Shown here in pieces: positions 1 to 8,331 of a stretch of DNA of 64,000 nt. Every line of letters starts with the position of its first letter. Position 1 is the first letter of the stretch. The position numbers and the translations under genes are program-made. Source of the DNA: Kumtagia sp964244725 (GTDB taxonomy: Bacteria; Pseudomonadota; Alphaproteobacteria; Rhizobiales; Rhizobiaceae); NCBI GenBank assembly GCA_964244725.1, contig CAXTJQ010000008.1, positions 121,231 to 185,230 of the forward strand. The letters are read 5' to 3'. Under the pieces are notes generated by a model, which did no database searches, had not been told where the DNA came from, and worked only from the letters and a program-made list of their open reading frames with translations.

Positions 1-92
1 GGGGAGTTCCGGCCATTGGTCGCCGGACTCTAGATCGCAAGGATGAAGATTTGATCAGCCGAGCCGTTCACGGGTGCGGCAAGGTCGGGCCA

Positions 93-1085
93 TCACTCAC
101 AGACCGCGCCGCCGTGCTTGCGCGGCGCGAGGTCGAGATGCAGGTGCGTCGCGTGGTCGGCATTGCTGCCCGGTCCCAGCACGGTCTTGAACGGACCGCA
201 CGCCGCCCGCCTGACCACACCGAGGAATTGCGCGGCCGCCGCCTCTGGGCGCAATTCGACGGCGATCGATTTGCCGTCCGACAGCGTGAAGCTTGCAATG
301 TCGAGCGCATTGCCAAAGGCATGCTCCGAAAGCTTGCGCGTCCCGTTGCGCGGCCGGCAGACATAGGCGGAGGCCTGGCCGACGCCCGTCAACTCCGCGC
401 CGAGTTCGCGTCTGGCGGCGGGCGCGATCGTCTCGGCGGTGAAGCGGGCGGCGGCCTCGGCCATCGCGCAGTTCATTTCGGCCGCCGGCTCGAGGGCGAC
501 GGTCTTGCCGAGCGACGTGACGGACAGCGGGTAGGGGACGGCGCAGCCCGCCGGGTCGCTTTCGGCGGCATGGTCCGCGAACGCCGCGCCGAGATCGCGC
601 AAACGCTGCCGGCAGGCGACCTCGGATGGAGGCATCAGCAGGCCGCGCGTCTCGCCGGAGCGGGAATCGGGGAGATTGCCCTTCGCTCCCTCGCCAGCGG
701 GCTGCTCCGGCCCGGACCCGGCCGGGGTGTTGTCCTGGGGTTCCTCGACATTGTCCTCGATCGGCGAATCGTCCGGGATCGGCGCGGTCGGCGGAGTTTC
801 GACGGGTTCGTCGGTTCGCGCCTTCGCGTCGTCCGCGACAGGGTCGGATTCACCGGCCTTTGCGGCCGGCAATTTCTCGCCTAGCGGCTCTTCGCCCGGC
901 TTCGCCTCGGGTATAGGCGTGTCGCCGATATGCCTTGGCATTATGTTGCCGGCCGGCGCGGTGTGGACCTCCGGAGCCGGGACGGTCGCGGGCAAGTCCG
1001 GCGTCTCCGCCATGACGATCGAAGCGGTTGCGATCGTCAGCGCGAGACCTGCGGCCACGATGTGAACGCGCGTGAAAACCCTCAT
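93..1085 (-). CDS. Secreted extensin-like family protein
   Basis: The 330-residue product begins with a signal peptide (hydrophobic stretch to about residue 26, ending in VMAE). A long Pro/Glu/Asp/Ala-rich linker follows (about 28-150), then a C-terminal domain with the pattern of the extensin-like family of Alphaproteobacteria: CAVPYPLSVTSLG near its start, CRPRNGTRKLSEHAFGNALD in the middle and THLHLDLAP near the end. The SEHAFGNALDI and HLHLD blocks resemble the metal-binding His/Asp arrangement of LAS-type peptidases, so a role in periplasmic peptidoglycan or cell-wall polymer processing is plausible but inferred. It stands alone on the minus strand; the gene ends near the window edge but is complete. 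The start is an ATG directly before the signal peptide. Confidence 0.85.
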   Translation of the reverse strand: MRVFTRVHIVAAGLALTIATASIVMAETPDLPATVPAPEVHTAPAGNIMPRHIGDTPIPEAKPGEEPLGEKLPAAKAGESDPVADDAKARTDEPVETPPTAPIPDDSPIEDNVEEPQDNTPAGSGPEQPAGEGAKGNLPDSRSGETRGLLMPPSEVACRQRLRDLGAAFADHAAESDPAGCAVPYPLSVTSLGKTVALEPAAEMNCAMAEAAARFTAETIAPAARRELGAELTGVGQASAYVCRPRNGTRKLSEHAFGNALDIASFTLSDGKSIAVELRPEAAAAQFLGVVRRAACGPFKTVLGPGSNADHATHLHLDLAPRKHGGAVCE

Positions 1086-1131
1086 GCGTCGTCAACGGTC
1101 GCGCCCCCGATAGGTTGCCGCCGGCCGGGGC

Positions 1132-1584
1132 TCAGGCGCCGATGGCCTCCAGGCCCTCTTCGAGCCATTCGCCCAGGGTCGGCAGGCCGAGCAAATAGGC
1201 CGAGGGGCGTTTGAAGCCGCGCTCGCGCACCGCCGCCAGCGCTTCGGCCCATTCGGCGCCTTCGAAGTCGCCGCGACCGATCCAGGCCAGCGCGATCACC
1301 TCCGTGACCTCGTCGACGTTGAGATCGTCGATCAACGCGCGCAGTTCCTCGGTCGTCAGGTTCTCGGATTTTTCCTCGGCGAGGCCGTCGTGGTGGTGAT
1401 TGTCGTGCGCGTTGCCATCGAGTTCGACCTCGTGTTCCTGGCCGTCGGCATAATCGTCGTTGACGCCGGCGCTGATCGCGTTCGCCTTCTCGATGAAAAG
1501 CCGCACCGTGTCCGGACCGATCGACAGGTCCCATTCTTTTTCAGCCCGCGTCTGCACGCCGCCCTCCGTTTCGCGCACAGACAT
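1132..1584 (-). CDS. DUF3775 domain protein
   Basis: The product is a small soluble acidic protein of about 150 residues. The pattern WDLSIGPDTVRLFIEKANAI, followed by a His/Asp-rich stretch and then LTTEELRALIDDLNVDEVTE and a conserved IALAWIGRGDFE, is that of the uncharacterised alphaproteobacterial DUF3775 family. No catalytic motif is recognised. The His-rich HDNHHHDG segment could bind metal, but that is speculation. The frame stays open upstream to 1644; I prefer the start at 1584 (MSVRETEG) because the family begins close to this point. It lies just upstream of the extensin-like gene on the same strand, about 46 bases apart, so the two may be cotranscribed. Confidence 0.7.
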   Translation of the reverse strand: MSVRETEGGVQTRAEKEWDLSIGPDTVRLFIEKANAISAGVNDDYADGQEHEVELDGNAHDNHHHDGLAEEKSENLTTEELRALIDDLNVDEVTEVIALAWIGRGDFEGAEWAEALAAVRERGFKRPSAYLLGLPTLGEWLEEGLEAIGA

Positions 1585-1722
1585 GATACAGGTTTCGCCG
1601 TCGAAAGCATCCCGCAGCAATTCGGCCCGAAGCGGTTCGCCCATGCGACGGGAAAAAGGCTCGCGGCGGGAAGAGCATATCCGCCGCCGGCGTTGAAGCC
1701 ATCATCAACTGGAGGAAATCCG

Positions 1723-2244
1723 ATGCAATACCGACTTGCCGCCGCCCTCGCGTCGATCCTGGTCCTGTCGCCGCCGATATCGATCCCGACCTATGCCGCC
1801 GATACCGGCGGCAGCACCGTTCCCGATTGCGGCCCGGGGAAGGTCTACGACAAGAAGACCAAGAAATGCGTGACTCAGAAACAGGGCGCCGTCGACGACG
1901 ACAGCCTCTACGACACCGGCCGGCAGCTCGCCCTTGGGGGAAACTATCGCGAAGCGGTCAGGGTCCTCAGCTTTGCCGAAAACAAGCACGACCCGCGCAT
2001 CCTGAACTATCTTGGCTATTCCTACCGCAAGATGGGCCACATGCTCGAAGGCATCGGTTACTATCAGGAGGCTCTGCGCATCGACCCGGACATGGTGCTG
2101 GTGCGCGAATATCTCGGCGAGGCGCATCTGCAGATGAACAACGTCCCGGCGGCCAGGGCGCAGCTCGACGAGATCGAGAAGCGCTGCGGCAAGACTTGCG
2201 AGGAATATCAGGATCTGGCGGCCGGCATCGCCGCCAGGACCTGA
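1723..2244 (+). CDS. Secreted TPR-repeat protein
   Basis: The product has 173 residues. A signal peptide (about residues 1-24, SIPTYAAD cleavage region) is followed by a short Cys-bracketed motif CGPGKVYDKKTKKC. From about residue 60 onward come tetratricopeptide repeats (LYDTGRQLALGGNYREAVRV, ILNYLGYSYRKMGHMLEGIG, YYQEALRIDPDMVLVREYLG). TPRs form protein-binding scaffolds, so this is probably a periplasmic interaction module. The partner is unknown. The frame is open far upstream, but the ATG at 1723 has a strong Shine-Dalgarno GGAGGAAA at 1711-1718 and begins the signal peptide. It is divergent from the DUF3775 gene and upstream of greA. Confidence 0.82.
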   Translation: MQYRLAAALASILVLSPPISIPTYAADTGGSTVPDCGPGKVYDKKTKKCVTQKQGAVDDDSLYDTGRQLALGGNYREAVRVLSFAENKHDPRILNYLGYSYRKMGHMLEGIGYYQEALRIDPDMVLVREYLGEAHLQMNNVPAARAQLDEIEKRCGKTCEEYQDLAAGIAART

Positions 2245-2318
2245 GCCGTGACGGACTTGCGCTCGCGCAAGCGCTGGAAGGCCGACAAACCGGCAAAGAG
2301 GGACGGCTCCATGCTTTT

Positions 2319-2350
2319 TTGACGTGAAAAGCTGCGCGCAGTTGCTATAT
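2319..2350 (+). promoter_or_regulatory. Candidate greA promoter
   Basis: TTGACG at 2319-2324 and TGCTATAT at 2343-2350 resemble the alphaproteobacterial housekeeping pattern (TTGAC, then about 17-20 bases, then CTATAT). The spacing is 18 to TGCTAT or 20 to CTATAT. It would give greA a leader of roughly 110 bases containing a T-rich run near 2400. Called by eye only. Confidence 0.4.
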
Positions 2351-2465
2351 TAGCCGCGAATTGAGCTGAGAACGGTTCCGTTGCAACGCCATCGGGCCGT
2401 TTCTTTTTTGTCCGACGCCTGGGAAAGCGCGCGGGCATCGTTCGGGAGCGAAAGGCCGTGAGACT

Positions 2466-2939
2466 ATGAACAAGGTTCCGATGACTGCCGGAGGCTTCAG
2501 CGCGCTCAAGGAAGAGCTGCGCTGGCGCCAGCAGGACGAACGTCCGCGCATCATCGAGGCGATCTCCGAGGCGCGCGCGCATGGCGACCTCTCGGAGAAC
2601 GCCGAATATCATGCGGCCAAGGAACAGCAAAGCCTCAACGAGGGCCGGGTCAACGAACTCGAGGACCTCGTCGCGCGGGCCGAGATCATCGACATCTCGA
2701 AGCTGTCGGGTTCCAAGGTCAAGTTCGGCGCGACCGTCGAACTCGTTGACGAGGACACCGAGGAAACCAAGAAATACCAGATCGTCGGCGACCAGGAGGC
2801 CGACGTGAAGGCCGGCCGGATTTCGATCTCCTCGCCGATCGCCCGCGCGCTGATCGGCAAGGAAGTCGGCGACACGATCGAGGTCAATGCCCCGGGCGGC
2901 CCGCGCGGATACGAGATCACCAAGCTCAGCTTCGTCTGA
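2466..2939 (+). CDS. greA: Transcription elongation factor GreA
   Basis: The product has 157 residues, the normal GreA length. The N-terminal coiled-coil begins MNKVPMTAGGFSALKEELR and carries the acidic tip region; the DLSENAEYHAAKEQQ signature of the Gre family is intact. The C-terminal FKBP-like domain ends in the usual YEITKLSFV type. GreA binds the RNA polymerase secondary channel and stimulates cleavage of backtracked transcripts. It is the first gene of the rhizobial-type greA-lpsB-lrp block; the next frame begins within about 20 bases of its stop. Confidence 0.97.
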   Translation: MNKVPMTAGGFSALKEELRWRQQDERPRIIEAISEARAHGDLSENAEYHAAKEQQSLNEGRVNELEDLVARAEIIDISKLSGSKVKFGATVELVDEDTEETKKYQIVGDQEADVKAGRISISSPIARALIGKEVGDTIEVNAPGGPRGYEITKLSFV

Positions 2940-2959
2940 AGCGCGTGGCGCGGACGGCG

Positions 2960-4051
2960 ATGGGCAGGCCCGCGAGAAAGCCGCCGGCAACGAATTCGGA
3001 GCTGGACATCGCCCGCGTCGAAGTCATCGCGCCCAACCTGAAGCGACGCCTTTCCGGCGTCACCAGCACGATCGTGCAACTGACGCCGCTGCAGGCGATG
3101 CGCGTGCGGATCGCCACGCTCGGCCCGGGGCTTCCCGCCCATCTGCCGCGCTTGCGGCTGCGGCATGCGCCGGGCTTGTGGAAGACGCCGACCTCCGGAC
3201 GGCCGCGCATCTGGCATGCGCGGCGCAACATCGAGATGGTCGCCGGGCTGTTGATGCGGTCGGTCCTGCGGATGCCTCTCGAACTGGTCTTCACCTCGGC
3301 CGCGCAGCGTCGTCACAAGCCGTTCACCAAATGGCTTATCGCCCGGATGAGCGCCGTGATCGCGACCAGCGCGCGTTCGGGCAGTTTCCTCGACGTGCCG
3401 CATACCGTCATCATGCACGGCGTCGATCTCGACGCCTTCCACCCGGCGCGCACGCCCGAGGACGCCTTCGCGGCGTCGGGCCTTCCCGGGCGCCATGCGA
3501 TCGGGTGCTTCGGCCGGGTGCGGCCGCAGAAGGGCACCGACCTCTTCGTCGATGCGATGATCGAACTGCTGCCGGCCCATCCGGACTGGACGGCCGTCAT
3601 CACCGGCCGCGTCACGCCCGAGCACCGCGAGTTCGCGGATGGGCTCAAGGCGCGCGCCGCAGCCGCGGGACTGGAGAGGCGAATCGTGTTTCTCGGCGAG
3701 GTGCCCGACATCAAGCTTTGGTACCGCCGTCTCTCGCTCTACGTCGCGCCGTCGCGGATCGAGGGTTTCGGCCTGACGCCGATCGAGGCGATGGCCTCGG
3801 GCGTCGCCGTCGTCGCCAGCAATGCCGGCGCCTATGAAGAGATGATCGTTCCGGGCGAAACCGGCGCGGTGGCGCCGGCGGGCGATCGGGCGGCGCTGCG
3901 CGACGCGATCGCCCTCTATCTCGCCGATCCGGCCCTCGCCGCCGCGCATGGCGCCAACGCGCTGGCCGACGTCACCGCGCGCTTCCCGTTGCAGCGCGAG
4001 GCCGAGGCGATCCGTCTGCTTTATGAAAAGGTCTGGGCCAGGTCGTCATGA
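2960..4051 (+). CDS. lpsB: LPS core glycosyltransferase, LpsB/LpcC type (GT4)
   Basis: This is a GT-B fold, family GT4 enzyme of about 363 residues. The N-terminal part (VEVIAPNLKRRLSGVTSTIV) and the C-terminal donor site (IEGFGLTPIEAMASGVAVVA) match the alphaproteobacterial LpsB/LpcC core mannosyltransferases, which add a sugar to the Kdo region of the inner LPS core on the cytoplasmic side. The gene lies directly after greA, the same position as lpsB in Sinorhizobium meliloti, which supports the name. The frame opens with a GTG at 2945; I chose the ATG at 2960, but neither has a convincing ribosome site. Its stop overlaps the start of the next gene by four bases, indicating translational coupling. 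Confidence 0.8.
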   Translation: MGRPARKPPATNSELDIARVEVIAPNLKRRLSGVTSTIVQLTPLQAMRVRIATLGPGLPAHLPRLRLRHAPGLWKTPTSGRPRIWHARRNIEMVAGLLMRSVLRMPLELVFTSAAQRRHKPFTKWLIARMSAVIATSARSGSFLDVPHTVIMHGVDLDAFHPARTPEDAFAASGLPGRHAIGCFGRVRPQKGTDLFVDAMIELLPAHPDWTAVITGRVTPEHREFADGLKARAAAAGLERRIVFLGEVPDIKLWYRRLSLYVAPSRIEGFGLTPIEAMASGVAVVASNAGAYEEMIVPGETGAVAPAGDRAALRDAIALYLADPALAAAHGANALADVTARFPLQREAEAIRLLYEKVWARSS

Positions 4052-4794
4052 AGGCAGAGGCGTTCGTCATCCATCTCGATCGCGCGGTCGACCGCAGGGC
4101 GCAGGCCGAGGCGCTGGCCGCCGCGCTGCCGATGCCGGCGCATCTGCTGCGGGCCATCGATTCGGACGATCTCACCGACGCCGACATCGCGGCGGTCTAT
4201 GACCGCAATCTGCATCGCCCGCGCTATCCCTTCGACCTGCGCCGGCAGGAGGTCGCCTGTTTCCTCTCGCATCGCATGGCGTGGCAGGCGATCGTCGATG
4301 GCGATCTCGACGCCGGGCTCGTCGCCGAGGACGACGTCGATCTCGACGTCACGGTGGCGCCCGAGATCGTGCTCGACATACTCCGCGCCATCCAGCCGGC
4401 CGATTACGTCCGCCTGCCGGTCAAGACCGGGCGCGAGCACGGTCCGGTCGTCCACCGGTCCGGCCTGCTCACCCTCATCGAGCCCCGGCTGCGCGGCCTC
4501 GGCATGCAGGCGCAGATCGTCGGACACGAGGCGGCGCGCATTTTGCTGCATGAAACCAGGCGGTTCGACCGGCCCGTGGACACGATGATTCAAGTGCCTG
4601 GGCGCACCGCCGCGCGGGTCCTGTCGGCCGCGCCGGTGTGTTTCCGCCACGTCGACGACGCCGTGGGCGGCAGCGTGGTCCAGAAGCGGCAGAAGCCGTT
4701 CGGCGAGATCGTCGAGCGCGAGATCAGGCGGCTGGCCTACCGGCTCGCGATCGCGGCGATGGTCCGGTCGAGCAAGGCGCAGCCTAGTCTCTGA
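4048..4794 (+). CDS. Glycosyltransferase family 25 protein (LPS biosynthesis)
   Basis: The 248-residue product has GT25 features. The N-terminal strand FVIHLDRAVDRRAQ is typical of the family (hLxR..R). LSHRMAWQAIVD follows in the middle, and an acidic AEDDVDLD motif serves as the likely metal/nucleotide-sugar site. GT25 enzymes transfer galactose or related sugars to LPS outer core. The start codon overlaps the stop of the upstream GT4 gene (ATGA at 4048-4051), so the two are one operon and presumably act on the same core oligosaccharide. Sinorhizobium carries several more lps genes at this point (lpsE, lpsD, lpsC); here only this one separates lpsB from lrp. Confidence 0.8.
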   Translation: MKAEAFVIHLDRAVDRRAQAEALAAALPMPAHLLRAIDSDDLTDADIAAVYDRNLHRPRYPFDLRRQEVACFLSHRMAWQAIVDGDLDAGLVAEDDVDLDVTVAPEIVLDILRAIQPADYVRLPVKTGREHGPVVHRSGLLTLIEPRLRGLGMQAQIVGHEAARILLHETRRFDRPVDTMIQVPGRTAARVLSAAPVCFRHVDDAVGGSVVQKRQKPFGEIVEREIRRLAYRLAIAAMVRSSKAQPSL

Positions 4795-5263
4795 AGGCGA
4801 CGGCGCCTTCGTCCTTGACCTTCCGGATGGTGAGGGCGCTGCGCACCGTGTCGACATTGGGCGCCGAGGTCAGCGTGTCGATGACGAAAGCCTGGAACGC
4901 CGTCAGGTCGCGCGCGACGCAGTGCAGCATGAAATCGGAGTCTCCCGACACCATCCAGGCGTCGCGCACGATCGGCCAGCCGCGCGCCAGATCGGCGAAC
5001 GCCTTCAACTCGCCTTCCGACTGGTGCTGGAGCCCGACCCAGCAGAACGCCACCACGTCCATGCCGAGCGCCGGGCCGTTGAGCAGCGCGCGGTAGCCGG
5101 TGATCACGCCGCCTTCCTCGAGCCGCTTGACGCGGCGCAGGCAAGGCGGGGCGGAGATGCCGACGCGGCGCGACAGCTCGACATTGGTCATGCGGCCGTC
5201 CGCCTGCAATTCGCGCAGGATCTTCCAGTCGATGGCGTCGAGTTCGGCGCGAACCGGCATCAT
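4784..5263 (-). CDS. lrp: Lrp/AsnC family transcriptional regulator
   Basis: The product has 159 residues from the chosen start. The N-terminal winged HTH shows the family signature (LDAIDWKILRELQADGRMTN, then ELSRRVGISAPPCLRRVKRL), followed by a RAM ligand-binding domain (about residues 70-150). Lrp-type proteins form octamers that respond to amino acids. It converges on the GT25 gene, overlapping its 3' end by about ten bases, and is divergent from trxB, sharing a 230-base intergenic region. An lrp gene in this position, beside lps genes and trxB, is a rhizobial hallmark. The frame extends to 5314, but family members start at about the MMPVRAEL position. Confidence 0.9.
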   Translation of the reverse strand: MMPVRAELDAIDWKILRELQADGRMTNVELSRRVGISAPPCLRRVKRLEEGGVITGYRALLNGPALGMDVVAFCWVGLQHQSEGELKAFADLARGWPIVRDAWMVSGDSDFMLHCVARDLTAFQAFVIDTLTSAPNVDTVRSALTIRKVKDEGAVAFRD

Positions 5264-5490
5264 CGAAGTCCAGGCTGGGTGCTTTCGCTCATCAGCCTGT
5301 CTAACGGATTGCATGGCAAAGGCCAGCCCGGCGTTGGCGCCGAATCCGCGCGGGCCACGCAGTTTTCCGGACTTTGGGCGGGATGCCGGGGCAAGCAGCC
5401 TTGCTGCGGCGGCGCACAGCCCTTAGATTGAGGCGGCTTTGACAAGCGGCGGGATCGCGCGCGCCGGCGCCCGACGATGAGAGACAGCCC

Positions 5491-6465
5491 ATGACCGCCA
5501 AGCACGCTCCCGTCCTCATCATCGGTTCCGGACCCGCCGGATACACCGCCGCGATCTACGCGGCGCGCGCGATGCTGGGCCCGATCCTCATCGCCGGCCT
5601 GCAGCAGGGCGGCCAGCTGACGATCACATCCGATGTGGAGAACTATCCGGGCTTCGCCGATCCGATCGGCGGACCCTGGCTGATGGAGCAGATGCATAAA
5701 CAGGCCGAGCACGTCGGGACCGAACTGGTCAGCGACATCGTCACCGAGGTCGACGTCCATATGCGGCCGTTCCGGGTAAGGACGGATTCCGGCGCGACCT
5801 ACACGGCCGACGCGCTGATCGTCGCGACGGGCGCGCAGGCGCGCTGGCTCGGGCTGCCGAGCGAGGAGACCTACAAGGGCTTCGGAGTCTCGGCCTGCGC
5901 GACCTGCGACGGATTCTTCTACCGCGGCAAGGATGTCGCGGTGGTCGGCGGCGGCAATTCCGCGGTCGAGGAGGCGCTCTATCTGTCGCATCTCGCCAAA
6001 TCGGTCACAGTGATCCACCGGCGCGGCGATTTCCGCGCCGAGCGCATCCTGCGCGAGCGGCTGCTCAAGCGCGAGAACGTCCGCGTAATCTGGGATACGA
6101 TCGTCGACGAGGTCACGGGCCGCCCAGGGCAGCCGCCGATGCCGCCATCGGCGGACGGCTTGACCCTGCGCCACGCGGTCACCGGCGCGATATCGCATCT
6201 GAAGGTCGATGGCATCTTTGTGGCGATCGGCCATTCGCCGGCGGTGGAGCTCTTCGTCGGCAAGCTCAAGCAGAAGCCGAACGGCTATCTGTGGACGGCG
6301 CCCGACTCGACGCGGACGGACATTCCCGGCGTCTTCGCGGCAGGCGACGTCACCGACGATGTCTACCGCCAGGCGGTGACCGCAGCCGGCCTTGGCTGCA
6401 TGGCGGCGCTCGAGGCGGAAAAATACATCGCCAGCATCGAGGAGCATCGCGAGGCCGCCGAATAG
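5491..6465 (+). CDS. trxB: Thioredoxin-disulfide reductase
   Basis: The product has 324 residues and the full TrxB architecture: FAD Rossmann motif (IIGSGPAGYTAAIYAARA) at the N-terminus, active-site CATCDG dithiol, NADPH site (VVGGGNSAVEEALYL) and the C-terminal FAD motif (GVFAAGDVTDDVYRQA). It transfers electrons from NADPH to thioredoxin in the cytoplasm. It lies between lrp (divergent) and lsrB (same strand, about 60 bases downstream). In rhizobia lsrB has been tied to oxidative-stress and LPS control, which fits this neighbour. Confidence 0.97.
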   Translation: MTAKHAPVLIIGSGPAGYTAAIYAARAMLGPILIAGLQQGGQLTITSDVENYPGFADPIGGPWLMEQMHKQAEHVGTELVSDIVTEVDVHMRPFRVRTDSGATYTADALIVATGAQARWLGLPSEETYKGFGVSACATCDGFFYRGKDVAVVGGGNSAVEEALYLSHLAKSVTVIHRRGDFRAERILRERLLKRENVRVIWDTIVDEVTGRPGQPPMPPSADGLTLRHAVTGAISHLKVDGIFVAIGHSPAVELFVGKLKQKPNGYLWTAPDSTRTDIPGVFAAGDVTDDVYRQAVTAAGLGCMAALEAEKYIASIEEHREAAE

Positions 6466-6525
6466 GCGCGCGGTGGATCAGGCCGAGACCGGCAATCCAA
6501 GCCGGCAGACCGAGGGGAAGAGTTG

Positions 6526-7422
6526 ATGTCACTGGACTGGGATAAGCTCCGCGTGTTTCACGCCGCGGCAGAGGCCGGCTCGTTCACGCACGCGGCCGAA
6601 ACGCTGCGGCTGTCGCAATCGGCGATCTCGCGCCAGGTCAGCGCGCTTGAGCACGATGTCGGCGTGCCGCTGTTCAACCGCCACGCGCGCGGCCTGGTGC
6701 TTACCGAACAGGGCGAATTGCTGTTTCGCACCGCGCACGACGTGCTGATGAAGCTGGAATCCGTGCGCACCCGGCTGACCGAGGCGAAGGACCGCCCTTC
6801 CGGCGTCCTGCGCGTCACCACCACGGTCGGGCTCGGCGCCGGCTGGCTCACGGACCGCGCGCCGGAGTTTCTCGATCTCTATCCCGACATCCAGCTCCAG
6901 CTCATCCTCGCCAACGAGGAGCTCGACCTGACGATGCGGCAGGCCGATTGCGCTATCCGCCTCCGGCAGCCGCAGCAACCGGACCTCATTCAGCGCCGGC
7001 TGTTCACCGTCCATTTCCACCTCTTCGCGTCCTCGTCCTACGTCGCCAAGCACGGCAAGCCGGAGACGATGGCCGACTTGAAGAATCATCGCGTGGTGAC
7101 GTTCGGCCTTCCGGTGCCCTCGCATCTCAGCGAACTGAACTGGCTGGAGACGGTCGGCGATTTCGAGGGCGGCCAGCGTGTCTCGACGTTGCAGATCAAC
7201 GACATCCTTTCGATCAAGCGGGCGGTGCAGCGCGGTGCGGGCATCGCCATGCTGCCGGACTATCTGATCAACAAGGAGTCGGGTCTGATCCCGGTGCTTC
7301 CAGAGACCGAAGTCCCGTCCTTCGACACCTATTTCTGCTATCCCGAAGCGCTCAAGAATCAGGCTAAACTGCATGTCTTCAGGGATTTCATCATCTCGAA
7401 GGCGCGCAACTGGGCTTATTGA
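6526..7422 (+). CDS. lsrB: LysR-family regulator, LsrB/VtlR type
   Basis: The product has 298 residues. It carries an N-terminal LysR winged helix (LDWDKLRVFHAAAEAGSFTH, then LRLSQSAISRQVSALE) and an effector-binding domain with CYPEALKNQAKLHVFRDFI near the C-terminus, a conserved end in the rhizobial LsrB/VtlR proteins. The identification rests on this similarity plus position directly after trxB and beside an AbcR-like sRNA. LsrB (Sinorhizobium) and VtlR (Brucella, Agrobacterium) control host-interaction, LPS, redox and sRNA genes. The ATG at 6526 follows an AGGGGAAG ribosome site; the TTG one codon upstream is less likely. Confidence 0.88.
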   Translation: MSLDWDKLRVFHAAAEAGSFTHAAETLRLSQSAISRQVSALEHDVGVPLFNRHARGLVLTEQGELLFRTAHDVLMKLESVRTRLTEAKDRPSGVLRVTTTVGLGAGWLTDRAPEFLDLYPDIQLQLILANEELDLTMRQADCAIRLRQPQQPDLIQRRLFTVHFHLFASSSYVAKHGKPETMADLKNHRVVTFGLPVPSHLSELNWLETVGDFEGGQRVSTLQINDILSIKRAVQRGAGIAMLPDYLINKESGLIPVLPETEVPSFDTYFCYPEALKNQAKLHVFRDFIISKARNWAY

Positions 7423-7484
7423 GGCCGTTGCTGTCTTGGTCCACAGAGCGGCCGATTTTGCAGAGCTGCCATGCAAAGCCCATG

Positions 7485-7516
7485 CTTGTTTCTTATGCAG
7501 GGCGCGCTCATATATT
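7485..7516 (+). promoter_or_regulatory. Candidate promoter of the AbcR-like sRNA
   Basis: CTTGTT at 7485-7490 and TCATATATT around 7508-7516 form a plausible alphaproteobacterial promoter with 18-20 base spacing. It places the start point near 7522-7525, just before the first predicted sRNA stem. The segment between lsrB and this promoter would be the place to look for an LsrB/VtlR site. Confidence 0.5.
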
Positions 7517-7522
7517 GGTCAT

Positions 7523-7634
7523 CTCCTGGGCGCGTTCCCCTCCCATTAGCGCCCACGAGTGTTCCCCTCTGGAGGTTTTGCCGCAAGGCACTCCAATCAA
7601 ACTCCAGCCGGGTCCTCGCGATCCGGCTTTTTTG
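7523..7634 (+). ncRNA. abcR: AbcR-family trans-acting sRNA (AbcR2-like)
   Basis: The predicted transcript of about 112 nt has three stem-loops. The first is a perfect 7-bp stem TGGGCGC (7527-7533) with GCGCCCA (7549-7555); its loop presents CCCCTCCCA, including the CTCCCA anti-Shine-Dalgarno motif known for AbcR RNAs (7540-7545). The second is a GNRA-capped hairpin TGCC-GCAA-GGCA flanked by GGAG and CTCC. The third is a rho-independent terminator at 7607-7633. AbcR RNAs act with Hfq to repress many ABC-transporter and other mRNAs by covering their ribosome sites. In Brucella, VtlR activates abcR2, and as I recall the two genes are neighbours, which fits this location. Length, structure, motif and context agree; exact ends are predicted. 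Confidence 0.8.
7607..7633 (+). terminator. Rho-independent terminator of the sRNA
   Basis: GCCGGGTC and GATCCGGC can form an 8-bp stem (one G-T pair) with a CTCGC loop at 7607-7627, followed by six T residues at 7628-7633 and a further T5 after one G. This is the strongest intrinsic terminator in the window and fixes the 3' end of the upstream sRNA. Confidence 0.9.
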
Positions 7635-7640
7635 TTTTTA

Positions 7641-8331
7641 TAAAGAGCTTGCCGCCGCGGTGAGCGCGGCCATGGCGTCCCGCCGATTGGGTTTCCGTCC
7701 GAGACATGGTCGGCATCGACGTGCAAGGTGCGCATCCCAATGACGGACGCCTTTGTCGTCGCGGTTTCGAGCGACAAGCCGTCCGCTACGATGTATGACG
7801 TTTGCCGACGCTCATGGGCGAACAGGATGACGCGTAGCCAAGAGACCCGATTCGTCGGCTCGTTCACCGTTCTCGTCCGGGCGGTCCTTGCGCTTGGGCT
7901 GGCCTTGGCGCTCTGCGGCGCGCAGGAACCATTCGACTTCGCCGAACCGCGTTTCGCCTATGGATTCGAGAGCCGGGCGGAGGCGTCGCAGCCGGAGGCT
8001 GGTCGCAGGGGCGGCGCGCTCCACCAGGAGACGGTCCTGGCAGACGATGGTCCGTCGGTCCCCGATGCCTTGGCCGGCGACGTTGGCGAGGGCGGGATTG
8101 CGATCCGGCGCGATCGCGGCGATGTCCGGCTCGATTGCGCGGTTTTCCGACCTGATCCGTTGTTCGTATCGATGCAGGCGATGCGGTGCATCGCCCGTCC
8201 GCGTGGACCCCCCGCCCAGGCGATCGGCTGAGATCGCCGGCTCCGCCCGAAGGGCGCCGACGATCCGTTCTTCGCCTCGCATTGCAAAACGTCCCGCAGC
8301 CTGCTGCGCGTTACCCAAAAAGGGGATTTCC
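7641..8331. other. 690-base stretch without a convincing gene
   Basis: Between the sRNA terminator and the small RHH gene I see no reading frame I trust. Both strands carry open frames of 160-210 codons (for example 7728-8231 plus, 7812-8450 minus). Their products are Arg/Ala/Gly-rich with no recognisable domain, no ribosome site and no consistent amphipathic pattern, as expected for random GC-rich DNA. The stretch may hold the promoter region of the RHH gene or a decayed gene. Confidence 0.5.

Noticed and set aside
7728..8231. 167-codon frame after the sRNA
   Set aside because: No ribosome site, no domain, competing open frame of similar length on the other strand; the composition looks random.
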